Positions 1 to 14,700 of a stretch of 64,000 nt of DNA are shown here, in pieces. Under the pieces are notes generated by a model. The model saw nothing but the letters and a program-made list of their open reading frames with translations, was not told the origin of the DNA and did no database searches. The DNA is from Holacanthus passer (Eukaryota; Chordata; Actinopteri; Pomacanthidae): NCBI GenBank assembly GCA_025331565.1, contig JAFREQ010000015.1, forward strand, positions 3,720,001 to 3,784,000, in the 5' to 3' direction. The translations under genes were made by a program, and so were the position numbers. Positions within the stretch are counted from its first letter, which is position 1; each line of letters begins with the position of its first letter.

Positions 1-3000
1 ACACAGCCTATCTGCAAGCTATTATAAGGCATTTAAAAAGAGAGCATTTTGTCTAAAATATCTACACATTAAAAAACAAAAATAGTGATGTCTTGTCTAT
101 CCAATCAAGGGCTCCCTTTTAAAGGTCTGTGTGTCTGTGCCCTGTGCAACTATATTACAGCATCATGTTCCATTTAATATGATCTTATTTTTGATATCAC
201 AATCTAAATCATATCCATAACATTAACTAGTTTTATGGTTTACAGAGCAAAGTCTTGGTGAGCAGGCATACAGAGACTGGAGATGCAGGGTGTCAGATCC
301 ATGAAAAAGAGACTGCAAACTGATTTGTAATTAAAGATTTCAAATTCACTTGTCAGTCATGCTGATGAATGGGGCTCAGTGGGTGGACATGTTGCTCCAC
401 CAGAAGCCTCTCTAAATGCACAGTAGGGCGCAGATTCTGCAGGGTTCTCATGGACCAAAACCTGGAAAAGTCATTGAATTTCAAAATCTGGTTTTCGAGG
501 CCTGGACAAGTAATAGAATTAATACAATCCTTCAAAGTTTTGGAAAAGTCATAGACTTTTGCTGTGTGTAATGAAATTAATTGTTACTCCAATTTTCTGT
601 GGATAACCGTGCACATAATCTAACACATGTAGCTGTTGATGTAATGTAGCTCTAATATGCATCAATGCATGACAATGTTTTGTTTACTATCGCGTATGTT
701 TCTTCATTTTCTCCCCGCGTTCCATCTCTCCCTCCATGTATGTCAGCGAGTTCAAATGATGTTGGAATAGAGTTTAAATCTGACATGTTTGAGTGATGCC
801 TGGCAAGTGTACATTTATTTTAAATTCATGACCCAAATGACTAACGTGTGAGATGTAAGCTTTGCAAAAATAGTTTTTTATAAGCAGTGTGGGGGAGCAT
901 GCCCTCACAAATCATGCTAAGGGAACATCCAACATGAGAAGAGAATGTGCGATCACTTCCCAATCCAGGCATTTTCAACTCGACAAAAACCGCGGCGAGA
1001 CCAGCAAGTGGACCAGGTTCTGCCTCCGACCACAGCACAGTTGCTACAGCTACACAAAGCACTTTAAATGTAATACCAGCACCCATTACTACTGTGACTT
1101 CAGACGCTGATATACTTCAGGTTCTCTTAAGGTGGCACTTTTGGCAATGCATCAAAAATACATTTATCAGATGCTTGAAAGAAATGTTTCTTTAAACAAC
1201 AGTCTGAGCTTTAGCCTACATGCTTATGTTGCTGCCTTGTTTTTCAGACTTGCATCTAGAAATGATAAAAATCATATAGTCTGTTGTTTATGTGTGTTTG
1301 CAGTAGGGAAGAATTGTCTGTCTGAGGTCAGTGCCAAGTATAGCCCAAGAGGTGTGTGTGTTTATAATCCACATTAAGTATTCAATGATAATACAGTAAT
1401 TTCAGTTTTCCTGATGTTTGAAAGCCAGTTGTCTCAAGTGTTACAAGTGCAGTCTGATTGTATGCCTTCTGACTATCACAGTTTAATATTACTTACAATA
1501 ATCATAGTTATTATTACTCAAAACATTACTTAAATTTGGATGCAAATGCAAAGGACGTTCACTGAATAGACTAATACTACATTTAGCATTTATCACATGA
1601 ACTGATCTACAGGGCTTGTCCTCACACGGACTTTTGTTTAAAGTTAAAAACAGTGTTTGCATAATTCACACATTTGGACTGTTAGGATTATGTTTGTTAA
1701 CAGTAACACAAGGCCAGCCACTTTTATGAAATGCATCTATGTTTAGCCAGGCTGGACCAAGCCAGCTAAACTTTAACATATATCACCATGGTTGTTTATA
1801 TGGAGTGGAACCAGATCAAGTCAGCAGAGCAACAGGTGCGTCAGTGCACTTTATCACTCGTTCTGCTTTGTGACAGTGCAGCGTCAGTTTTTTTTGGACA
1901 CACAATAAATCTACTGTCTGTCCGGCTGAGAAATGACCATTAACATTGACCTGAAGTGCAAGATCTTACTTACAGTTTGACTTGGCATGGGATATGTCAA
2001 AGGCTCGTGTGAAGGCTTTATTTGTAGGATCTGCGTTTATTAGCCTGTGCTGCTATTTCTGGTGGCAGCAGAGCACCAGGCTGTGGCCAACACTCTGTAG
2101 CCAGCTGCGGGGTAAGACGGCCGGGTGTCAGGTTGTAGGCTGAGATAGGCCTCTCGCAGAAATGGCAAGGGCTTGGCTTTTTAAGCGTGAGCCTGGATTG
2201 TGCCCTCAACTTTTCCATTGTCCTATTGTCTGAATGGAGCTCTTGTTGTTGGACTTGAGCTTTCAGGCTTAAAGAGCAAGTTAACCTGCTTACACTTGAG
2301 GCTCAGAACTAATGTTTGCTTTTACCTCACAGTTTCCTTTCATGTCTCAGCCACTAGAAGAGTTCTTTAACAAGTTCAACAAGTGTAGCTAACAGTTGCC
2401 CTACCTTTTGTAAGAATATTATCAACAGTGTTAAATTAAATACAGGTCCCTAGATAACAGTTTGCAGGTTAGTCATAACTATAAATTATATTGTTTTTAT
2501 TTTGAGATGAACATTCCCTATTTTATTCATCTAATAAATTAAGCAGCTCATTAATTTTTTTGTAATATTGAGCCAAACATGCAGCTAAAAGTTTTTAGAT
2601 ACAGTCTTTTCATTTGTTGTGAGCCTTCAACATTTCACAGAGCAGCAACAAGAACATGTTCCCTCTATTCATCACTTGTGTGCATTGTGGTAGGAGTGGA
2701 AACATTTGCTTACAATTCCTGCTTCACTCGTCTTTGAACCTAATAAGTCTCGAGTCTCGGTGTGGCGTCATTCCCCTGACAAGGCAATACATTCAAGCAG
2801 CAACCAATGATAAGGGCCTTCTAGGTAAAAGAGCCGCTCAAGGAAGTACTGCACTTACAGAGAAACAAGAGGTGAAACCAATCCTGTAAATGAGCGCCTG
2901 ATCTTTTTCTTTGGATATAGTTCTATGTTTGATCTCAAATTAAAATGCAGACCTTGAACGTCTACTAGCTGATTTATTTCCCCCTTATCTGATCGGCCTG

Positions 3001-5821
3001 TCATGGATTTCCTTGCATTGTTGCACAGTAAAATAGGCCCTTTTGGGTGTCCTCGTGCTGTCCTCATACCACATTGGGCAAACACACACACTACAGTACA
3101 AACAAATTTTGCAAGGCGGTTAGCTGAAGACGGGAGCTGCACCCCCCCACACACCATTCTTCCACTTCCAGGAGTTGTGACCTCCATTTTACCTATGAGT
3201 CATCAAGGAGCCTCTGGACCACGATATGTGCAAACTATAGCTTCCTCTGAAGTGAGCACCTATAGAGGAGGGTGGGGGGTTTCAAGAGGGCCGGACAAGG
3301 GTATGGACTTAGCCCATGGAAATCCCTTATCTTCCCAAATGTGATGTGTTTTCTCAACATTGCTCTATCAGTCAGCAGTAGAGTAGATGATTTCAGGGTT
3401 TCCTCCAGGTACCTGTTTAGTTGAGATCCTGACGCAGCTTGTCTCATGATCAAAAAAAAAAAAAAAAATAGCTACTAATTATGATGACTTCTGCTTTGTG
3501 AAATATGGCCTTTCCTCTTGGAGAGGTGGTGGATGTGGTCATTGTTTCGGTTAACCTCCGAAATACAACATTGTGGGAAAACGCACATGGATAAGGGACA
3601 ATACAACCTATATGGTTCTTTACTGGCTTGTATCTTAAACCCCTTTCACACTGGACAAAAAACCCACTAACACTCCCTAACATCTGGCTTTTGTCTTCAG
3701 CGGGAAAGGGTACAATCAGCATTCATTCCCAGGTCAGATGACTCTGCAGTAGTTGTGGGTATTTATTGACTCCAACTCCGATCGGCAGTGATGGAAATGG
3801 GTCAACGTGACATATCAGAGAAAAAAAAACAAACAGAAAGGCAAACTTCGGAGTTAACCGCCTATATTTAGCAGGTTTACCTGTGTTTAAAAAACCTGCA
3901 TATACCTGCTAAGTTTGGGGTAAATTTGGTATTGGAGTGACAACCTTGCAGGGTTTGTTCCTGATGAGACTTTAGCACGACTCTTTACTATTTTTTTGAA
4001 CCCTCAGTTGTTTGGGTGTCAGAGCTGTTCCTCCACCACACAAGTTGCTTTCCAGGGGGGAGGCCACAATGGACAGCCAGTGTTGTGTTTTTAACATGGG
4101 TTAATTTTAGATGCAGTCCTCTCCCTGGAGTGAGATTAGGTCCCATTCTGGTCTGCTCTGACCTCACAGAGTTAGAAGCTAAGAGGGATTTGGCTGTCGC
4201 TGCTCAGACGGTTTATCTTCCCTGTTGATGTCAATGGTCTGTGTGAGAAAGAAAGCCCTAAAGAAGAAAGAGCTGTAGAAAATCGGATACTAGCTGAGTG
4301 AATGAGTGTGGCTTTGGACAGAGGCTCTGCCAGCTACGGTGTAGTCTAACCTTTGTGGTGGAGGATATCATCCTACGAGACAGCAGAACTCTAGTGGTGT
4401 TCATGTAATGATAGTTTAGCTGGTCAGCAGAACATGCGTGGACTGGTTGGTTCAACTGATCTACAGATGGAGTTGGCTGAAACCGATGAAGTTATGGTAA
4501 GACGGAAAGATTCCTAAAGCCTAAAGATTTTGTATTGTTGACTTGACATCTTCCTTACCTTAGGCAGTTGTGATTTTAACATCACACCAAATTGAAGCCA
4601 ATTGCTAATTGCATTAAGGCTAAATGTTCCAGACTGTTTGGTTTGACTGCTTTCTTTGTAAGGTAAAATGTAATAGTAAAGTCACGATGACTTAAATGCA
4701 ACAAGATACAGATCTTGTGTTAGTCACAGAGTGGTGACATGATGTTTTTCACATCTCATTATGCCCTCGTTTTATGAATAGAATAAGTTATTTTCCACAC
4801 ACCTCAACTCTGGCACAGTTTCAGAAGTTTTCAGTGTGCACTGAGTTCTTATTCACCTTTACATTTTACATTTTGAGTTGGTTCTGTTATCTGGAATCAT
4901 ATATAAAGATTTGGTTTGGGTGACTCCACTTTATATTGAAGATTATTTTCAGAACATCAAAGGTCACAGGTGTGACCTTGCGTATGCATTACTAGTTGAC
5001 TGACACTCAGATAATCACAGACGTATGCTGTGATCAACTAGTGGAACATCACTAGTGCCCAATTGTATTCATGCTGAACTTTAAAGCTGAAGCCTTTCAG
5101 GAAGTAACTTCTAATCCCTCTTTAGTTAAGGTGACGGCTTAGGATGCAGGTAAATGGTGACTGACAGCAGCAGTGAAAACACGTAAGGAGGCCAGCTCAA
5201 GTTCAAAACACACCACAACACTGGGTTGACCTCAGGTTTCTCAGGCTGTGCAGCAAGTGTTGAATCTCTGAACCTCATGTTTAGTCACAATATATTTTCA
5301 TTGCATTTGAGTGCTAACATCAGATGCATTTATTTGAAATCTGTTTGTTACAGAACTTGCAAATAGAAAAACAAAAGAGAGAAAAAAAAATGCTCAGGAT
5401 CAGATCACACAGATTTCACACAAATGTAATGAGAAAATCAGTGTTGGCATGAACCTGCACTCTGTAGCTCCTCCCCTGTTTTTATGGCTTCCTTACTGCT
5501 GTCATAAATCGGCACTTATAACAAAATGGAGATGCATGTGCTTATGAGCTTCAGCTGTTTTGAAACATTGCAAATTGGTGCAGTGCTTTTTATTTATACT
5601 GATAAGTCCTGTTGGTTAAACACCACTCAGAAAAATGCCAATATGCACACTCTATTTGTTGACTGAGTCACTGACCTCTCTGTGTCCTTTCCTCCTCTTT
5701 CTCTGCTATTCCATTTTCCTCTTCCTACTCCTCCTCCCACACTGACCTCCTCTAAATTACATTCTTCCTCTCATCTCCTCTTTTTTCCTCCTCCTCCTCA
5801 TCCTCTGCTGTCTTCCTTCAG
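1..5821 (+). other. pkn2: pkn2 intron 1 (3' part)
   Basis: No coding exon, RNA gene or GC-rich promoter is visible. The first coding exon of PKN2 (about 16 codons) is not recognisable here, so it should lie to the left of the window. The interval ends in a long pyrimidine-rich tract (about 5680-5818) before the acceptor at 5820-5821. A poly-A run lies near 3450-3468. Short open frames here look like chance. Confidence 0.75.
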
Positions 5822-8800
5822 GGGGATGCCAGGGGCCAGCTGGTGGCGGAGCGACTGGGTCTGGGACACAATCTGGACCTGTCCGATACCATGGTCCAAC
5901 AGAAGCTGGACGAGATCAAGGAGCAGATCCGCCGCGAGATCCGCAAGGAGCTAAAGATCAAAGAAGGCGCAGAGAACCTGCGAAAGGTAAAATCACTGAA
6001 TTTGTGGAGAGTTTTTCTCTCAAACAGGTACTTTTTCAGTGTTATATTTTAGTATTCACTTCCATCAATTTGGGTTACTTAGAGGCTGAGATATCCTGAG
6101 TTTTAGTCTGTAGTATGGATCAACACTGGATTCTACATGTCCTATAATGCAACCAGTAGCATTTTTTGTCTTTCAAACACCATACCACCAGTTTGTAGTC
6201 TTCAAGGCCAACCTGGCAAAGAGTTTCCCTTCAAGCCTTTGTTACTAGATAAATTGTCAAATTCAAATTTCTCCTCCACTGTCCTCTCCTCAGGTCACCA
6301 CAGACAAGAAGAGCCTGGCTTATGTTGACAACATGCTAAAAAAATCTAACAAGAAAGTTGAGGAGCTTCACCAGGAGCTGCAAGAGCTCAACGCGCACAT
6401 TGTGGTCAAAGACCCTGAAGAACTGCTAGGTAACAACAGAAACACCACAGCAAAGTAGCCCCAGGGGATTCAGTAAACATTAACCAAGTAATAAAGATTG
6501 TTGACATAAGCTAATGCTATACTAAACCACTGTCCGTACAAATACGTCATTGTTGTAGTTGTGCTCTTTTACATCAGCACCATATTCCTCATATCTCAGC
6601 TTTGAATCTTAGATAGATAGATAGATAGATAGATATAGACTGATAAATCAATATATTACATATTGTCCTTTGTCCTTGGTTGAAGGGTTTTCCTCCAGTT
6701 ATTTCTGTGTGGCGTCTTTCTTGCTAACAGCCAAATCTATTTTAAAGAGAAATTCATTCTGAATCATAAGTTTATCTTGGATTTTGCCCAGGTATAATGT
6801 CACAAAACAGCAATCAATTCTGTCTCTTTAGCGTTCTCTCCAAATACTGGTTCATTGGAAATGCAAAGTATCGTTGAGTAAATAATTTTGCCATCGTTGT
6901 GTCAGAACAGCACCTATATGAACACACAGAGCACATTCAGTGTTTGGAGGTGACTCACTCTCCAGAGGCTGACATTGTTGCATTCCACATTCCTCCGACA
7001 GTTACAATGAGCTGTCGATTGTTCCCCTCCGAGGCTGTTGAAAGCCTGCTCCTGTGCGTTTGTCGACTACAATGGAATTCGTAGAGTGTTAACCACAACA
7101 GTGGAGTGTGTTCAATGTAGTTTTGTTACAGTAGTTGCCTTATGTGTTATTTGTTGGTGGCAAGCATGCATTCAGGAAGAAAAGGAGTGGTATTTGTCTG
7201 CCTGTTACCATCACATCTCCCCCCCGTTGAGTTGACATTAGGAAGTAGATGAGGAGGGATGTGTGTGCTGGGGGAGGGAAGGGAGGTTGTCTTGGTAACA
7301 GGTTATCTTAAGTGGGAACAAATTTAGCCTGACTCGGTGACTCTCTATCTGATGAACAAGAGCTATTAAGTGACGCGACAGCAGCGGAATGTCGCTGGCC
7401 ATTGCAAAATGATGGAGAAAGGACTGAGGGCAGCTCAGCTCCACGGTCATGAGGCGACTTGTTGAAATACGCTTTAGCTCTCGAGTCCACAAGAGACAGC
7501 ACTTGTTCCCTGAATTAGTAGGAAGGAGTTGCTCTGCCTCTGCGAGCAGCCAGAATGTGTTTTTGTTCCAGGAGAAAGTTGAGGGGGCTCTGGTTATTCT
7601 CCGCCACTCAGCTGAGGCCAGAAATGGACCGACTCGCACTCAGGCCCCGTCTGGGAGCAGCAGCTCTAACACAGGGTCACCACTCAGGTCCTTCTGTCAC
7701 ACATTATCTCATTCATAAAGAGACTTCAATAAAAGTCCAGTCTGTTTTCCTTCCAGTCATCGTATCGTATCTCAAGCGACAAGCGCCCACGCCAGTTTTA
7801 GGTCCAGTTCTCCAAATCATGATGTAATTGTTTAGAGAATATTGTTAGCGTGTTTCTCATTGCCTTCTGGTCAGATACAGATGGGGTTAATCAGAGGGAG
7901 GGTTCCCCTTGTCAGCTGTCCAGCGGTGACATCAGCCCTGAAGCTATTCAGTAGCTCAGTATCTTGTCCTCCGGCCCAGCGTGGGCTGAAGGAGAAGGAG
8001 GGGGGAGACCTTGACCAAACTGCACCACCCACACCGAGAGGAAAGCCTTAAACGTATGACTATATGACATATGCTTTACTTTCGCACGTGTGCCTTTTCC
8101 AGACAACTTTCTCGTGGCGCTGACTTAACTTGATCGTAATGCAATCACTGACTCTTATTATACAGTGTGGATTTTATGAACACGAAAGTCAGTTTTGCCC
8201 CAAGCCCCTGTTAACTTCTCACCTTGCTCCACAGGCTTTTCTACAGATATGTGGTTTGGATGAGAATCTACAAGCGCCCAGTCAGTTTTTCTGCCTCTCT
8301 CACCGTGTGTCTATACACGAGAGGGTTGGCCCAGGAAGCCGTCATCCTCCCCTCCTGCCCCTTCACAGAAATCTGAGCAGTGATGCTCTCTCAGCTTATT
8401 AAGGGTCATTAGATGAATCATTTAAGACTTTCAGTTCAAAGAATCACATGCTTCCTTTTTGCCCATATCCCGCAGGAGTTCAAAGGAATCTTTAGGCACT
8501 GTTTTGATGAAACATTCAGAGTGAATGAATCACAGACCCGCCTGCTGGTTATTGTTATCTGTGTTTGGCAGCGTCTTCCAGAATAACCGATTTCCCTCAC
8601 CACTGTTATTTTGGGTGAAGCCAGTGGGGCTCACTTAGATTGACTCAAGACACCTTCAGTGAAACGAGATTTTTGGGAGTATTGGTTGGAGTATTTGTTA
8701 TGAAATTTGAATTGTTTTTTGCCATGGGACTGTAAAAATCAAAGAAAAGAGAATTGAGCTAAAAGACTTTCAGTTACATACATAATATTCACTGATTTTG

Positions 8801-11706
8801 TTTGCGTTTCGGATGTGACACCTCTTTCTAAGTGTCTCTTCGGGACCTTTCTAAGAGGAGTTCCTTTATGACACCTTACACTCTGAAACTGAACTTGCAA
8901 GTCAAGTCAAGAGAAGTCAGGCAGGTTTTTTTGCCCACCTCACCCGTGTGTGTGAGAATGTTTTTGCACTGTTCTGCAGTGATCAGACTGGGGAGGGGTT
9001 TTCACTGCACCTTTTCGAGTCCTGACATGACAAAAAAACACAACAAAACAGTGAGCTCATCGCCCAGAACTGTGGTCCAGAACTGGGGGATAGAAGATGG
9101 TTATTTTCATTTTCATAAAGTGTGTGTGTGAATGCAGTAAAACTTAAAAGCCTTCATATATATGGGCCCAGTAGCATTGTGTCGTGCCAACTGCTTTTTG
9201 GGCATGGACCGAAATCAATTTAAAATTTGACATTGCTGTGCATATGTCATTGACAAAACTGTTGACACCTCATTTGCATATTCAATAATGTCACTGTAGC
9301 TGTTGTAGTTGTCTGCAAGTTCACACTTGCTTTTTTCAGTTGCTCAGAATAGAAATGGCCACAGGGTTTTGCCTTTGCTGTTCAGGTTTGAAAAGACTTC
9401 AGGAGAGAGCCAATGAGATAAAACTATTTTGAATCAGCAGTGATTGTTTTGTTTTGCATTTCCTGAATATCAAAGCATCATAGCAAATCAAATTCTAGTC
9501 TAACTGAATATTTGTGTGCACTGGGTTCACCTTTGATATGTTAGTCACATTTTTCTATTTTCTGTATCTGCACAATAGAGCCAAAAAGCTGTAAAAGACA
9601 CATCTAATCCAATAAAAAGTCACCATTTATTGATCTGAAATTCTCCTTAATGTCAAATCTGAATGTTGTTGACTTGTGTTGTTATTTCTGTATCAAGAGA
9701 GTGAATCAGTTCTGAACAGACCATTCTGGACACATTATGTGATATGTACTAAAGTTGCTACCTGATGTGTTTTTGTAAGCAAAGTTATATGACATTTTAC
9801 TGTGCTGCAAGACTGTTTGGCTCACTTCAAAATGGCAGGCAGCCAAGAATAGCACATGAATGCTAAGTTACTATTTACAGTTGGTGTATATTTGTGACAA
9901 ACACCAGTAGCACATACAGAGTCATGTATCTCTTTCCAAAGGGCAGTATTGTTCTAACTTGTACTTTTTGTTTTTTTCTTTACCCAGAATGCCCTTTGAC
10001 CCCAGATACCCCCAACAGCGAGGCGAGAATGTGCACCAGCAGCAGCCGCCTGGCCGCCCTCAAAAGACAGAATGACATCGAGCTCAAGGTCAAACAGGGT
10101 GCGGAGAACATGATTCTGATGTACTCCAACGGGTCCTCTAAGGTAGGATTCAGCAGGAGAGTGGGAGGGTTCTCTTGACATTCAGGTTCCAGCTGGTTCA
10201 TGTCAGGCTGCCAAGAGTGTAAAGTCAGACACATCGGTTGTATTTAAAGAATAATTCCAATTGCGTACAAGCTGGGTTCTTACTTCTGTAGTTTCGGGCA
10301 ATCTTTTTTTTCAGCAATAACTGTACTCGCCTAGTGCATCTGGCAACATTTTGACATCACAAAAAAATTCTAATTGGGTAAGCGTGAGCAGACCGACAAT
10401 CATGAAGGTTTTAAACTGTCATGTTAGCCGAAATTACTTGGAAGAGAAAATGAGGGTGCACAGTAAAATTATGACCTTAAACTGTTCATCCATCCGTTCA
10501 CAAACAGTCACTGTTTACAAATCCACTTCCTCGTTCAACTTTGAATAATCGGACTCGCTGTAGTTGTGTGCAGACAAAGTTTTCCTGTGTAATGAGGAAT
10601 TACAGGCCACATTTTCTGTTATACATGTGTGCTCACTTTCCGTTTTACCTCCAAATAAAGTGGTTTAGATCAGTGCTTCCTACTTGGTGCATGTGTTGTC
10701 CACTGAGAGCAAATCCAAAGACCACAGGACAGAGTTGTCTCATGCACCGCAGGTTGTAAAGGCTTTCCACACTCATCACCACCAGTGCTGATTATTTATT
10801 TTTAAAACTTAAGGTAACACACGTGTTTGTAACCCTGGTCATAATCACATGGAAACTGGAGTGAGCGGGCTAGTTCCCAGTCTACAGGTGGAAGAATGAT
10901 GCATGTTGGCTTTTGCAGCTTCTCTGTAGGGGAGGAGGAAACATGAGAAGGCGCTGACACATACTGTGTGTCATATGCACGGCTGTTTGTTCACAAAGCT
11001 CTTACGGTCCTTGTGGCTCCTCTAATGCTCAGAGAGAGAAAAACTATAATTTAGTTGGGAGGTGTGTGTAAGTCACCAGGACTAATAACAGCTGGAGTAC
11101 TGAGAGTCTCTCATGCTCATCTTAGCTCCTGTGTCTGTCACTTGTAATTGAAACCACTTTGCAGTAGACGGTTTAGTATAGTGTAGGGTTTCAGTAGTGT
11201 AATCTCTACTTCAACAGTGATATACTTCTGCTCTCCATCGTATATTTTAGCAGATATGTCAGGTGTAATTAATTTTTTAATATTCTCACCAGTATGATCT
11301 CCTTTGTTGTTTGTTCTGATATGTGTCCAGTTTAATAAGTTTGGAAAACTTTAGGATGTCTAACTTGTCCTGTCTAATTTTAAAGCAGGCCAGAAATGAG
11401 TCCCTGAATTTTACCCAGCAAGACACAGAAATAAGAATTTTGTGCTTAAGTGAGTGTGGTTGGAAACAAGAAGTACCTGCGGAGCCAGAGTGTGTAGCTA
11501 GTACAGTAACAGTAGCCACTGTCTGTCTGACCAGGGGAGGTCACAGTATTTTGTAAGCGACCTCCCCAAGGTCAGACAGAAACACCTTCCAGTTGGAAAT
11601 AGTCCTGTCCTGATGTCAGAGAGGAAATGCCTGCTGGACAGAGGTCTTTCCTGCATGCGGCGCCATCAACAACCAGGAGGAATTCTGGGTGGAGTTTGCT
11701 TACTCC

Positions 11707-11785
<79 letters not shown>

Positions 11786-14700
11786 ACATATTAGAGGTCA
11801 GCAATTACAGCACACAATGAGATTCCACCTTCTTTTTTGATGAATGAGATTTTCCATCTGGTCACTCATTCTTTAGCTCCAATTAAGGGCATGAACTGGC
11901 GTCCTGGCTGTTTGTGTTACATGCTCACAACAATAAAACTCAAAAAAAAAAAAAAAAACTGTGGAAGGATGGTGTGCAGTTAGGGTCCTCTGTCAAGTCA
12001 TGACTTCCAGTTTTACTTAAAAGACAAAACATTATTGAAACCTTTGATTCAAACATTAATTCATATTCATTTATGCATAAATGTGTTGAAACATTTCAGT
12101 GATTGTTTCATTTCTTATTTGGTTCATAGGATCGTAAATTGCTAGCGACTGCCCAGCAGATGCTTCAGGACAGCAAGACAAAGATCGAGTTTATCAGGAT
12201 GCAGATCCTCAAGGCCAGCCAGGCCAGCGAGCTGAGCTTTGAGAACAATGAAGTGATGGGTGAGTTTGCATTTAGTGATCGATTAGAAACAGTCAGTGTG
12301 ACTTTTAAGGAGAAATGCCTCTATCACTTAACACGAGGTCTTATAAACAGTTAGGTCTGAATTTAAAAAATCATGTCCTTTCATGTCATCCAGACAAGCC
12401 CATCATCAGCCCGTTGGACCTGCGGGTGGAGGAGCTGTGTCACCACGCCAAGATCGAGTCCGCTGTGGCCGAGGGAGCCAAGAACGTCATGAAACTCCTG
12501 GGCTCAGGAAAAGTCACAGAAAAAAGAGCACATTCAGAGGTAGATGTTTGTGTTCGAATGTGTCTGAGTCATGTATACAATGGTGTTTAAGAACAAGCAG
12601 GGACCTGGATTCTCTTCACTTAGGCGCTTTGGACTTGAGGCAAGTTCATGGGCTTGAAATGAAACTGAACCCTGCACTGCTGCTGTGCTCTACTAAAATA
12701 AAATGGACCATGTAATTGATATTTCTCTCTCTTTCCATCCTTTTCCACCTCTACTATTTCCTTTCCTCCAACCGTTCTTTGCTTGCTCTGTGCTTCCTTC
12801 CCTCCTACCTCCCTCTCTTAAGGCCCAGGCTCGTTTTAATGAGTCCAGTCAAAAGCTCGACCTCCTGCGATACTCCTTGGAGCAACGCCTCAACGAGTTG
12901 CCTAAAAACCACCCTCGCAGCTGCAGCATCATGGAAGAGTTGTCCCTGCTGGCCTCACCGGCCCTCAGTCCCAGATCGAGCATCATCTCCACACAGAACC
13001 AGTACAGCACCGTGACTAAGCCCGCTGCACTCACAGGTAACTGGACAAAAGATACACTGATGGTTATTGATAACATATCGATTATTTTAGATGATTGATA
13101 CTCTGATATCCCAGCGTCACCCTGTTATCATTTTTATTTTCATTTTTAAGTGCTGGTATTTGAACATGGCATGACCATTAGTTTTGGTCTTAGTATTTCC
13201 TGTTGCACACTTCTGTACCCCTTATTACTTTAATATGGTTCCTTCAGTCACACAGGAACAATCAACAAAGCATGGGAACTAAGTAGCGGGTGTTACGTTT
13301 CTTAAGGCCAATTACACGTCCGCTAAACAGAGTCAAAACAGACACCCCTGTTATTTTCTATGTACAACCTCGCACCAACATTTCAAGCCACTGTCCTATT
13401 TCTAGCCTCGTCGTCCCTGAACAAATGTTTTTTTTTCCTAGAGTAAAAGCTGTTTTGTTTTGTACTGTTTTGTACAATACAATGTTTGCCCAGCTACAGA
13501 CATTATTTACTAGTTTGTTGTTTGCTTTTCACTTTTTCATTACGACGTATTCTGTTATCCAACTTTATCTCGCTGTTGTTTTCTGACCTAAAATGTCTCC
13601 TAAGGAGATAAGGATTTCTCCCCCAAATTCTCCCAATTCCCATCTTTTTTCACATGACTAGAAGAGAGTATGGCGTAACCAACATCATCTCACAGAATCT
13701 TAAACACTGCTGTTGAGTATAAAGTTGTTTATTTTTATCTGATACGTGCATTAAATACTTTATTATATATTGTGAACAATTAAGATTCTTTTCAAACCAC
13801 TAAACACGTCAGACTGAGCTACACCTTCTGATCAGCTCCTTTGTCAGATAAGAAGTTACAAGATGTTTTTTCCTTTCAATAGTTTACCTTGGTCTTTAAA
13901 AACTCTTTACTTTCTCATGGCTTCTAAAACAACATTGTTGACAACTAGGCGACATTGATTTTCAGTTGTTGACACATGCCATTCATTGTTGAAAGCACAG
14001 CTCATAGGTCGGAGGTAGACTCCAGGTAGAGTGGCAAATGTTTAAAGCCTAAAATGAGTCTTTTCTTTATGTTTGTACAACTGTTTAACCTGAATTCAAC
14101 TAGTTTAACAGAAAAGTAAATAAATTGTCTTAATATATCTTTCTAAAACCAAAAAAATTTAATATCCTTCACCTGAGATATTTAGAGAGTATTTAAAATA
14201 CACAGACCAGTTACAATGTGCTAAATGACTTAACTGAACAACTTGACCCAAGACAGATTGTTTGATATATGGATGTGTATCGTCCCACCTCACTTCCAGG
14301 CACGTTAGACGTCAGGCTCATGGGCTGCCAGGACCTTCTGGAAAATGTCCCCGGTCGTTCCAAAGCCGCATCTGTCCCGCTGCCCGGCTGGAGCCCCAGT
14401 GAGACGCGCTCGTCCTTCATTAGCCGAGCAAACCGAAACCGTGGCGTGAGCTCGCGGAACCTGACGAAGAGCGAGGAGCTCTCCAGTAAGTAAATCTGAG
14501 CTCGTACATTGTCTGGAAAGACGTAGATATTGATTTAAAAACGTTGAAAACTAATTCTGTCACCAAAGTTACCAATAAATCCCATCTTGTTACAGTCATC
14601 AGTTCTTAACAAATAACGTGTGTGTGTGTACCCTCAGATGAGATCAGCGCGGTGTTGAAACTGGACAACACGGTAGTCGGCCAGACGAGCTGGAGGCCAG

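Noticed and set aside
11932..11958. AATAAA followed by a poly-A run, as in a processed pseudogene
   Set aside because: The A-run starts only five bases after the signal and no coding similarity precedes it.
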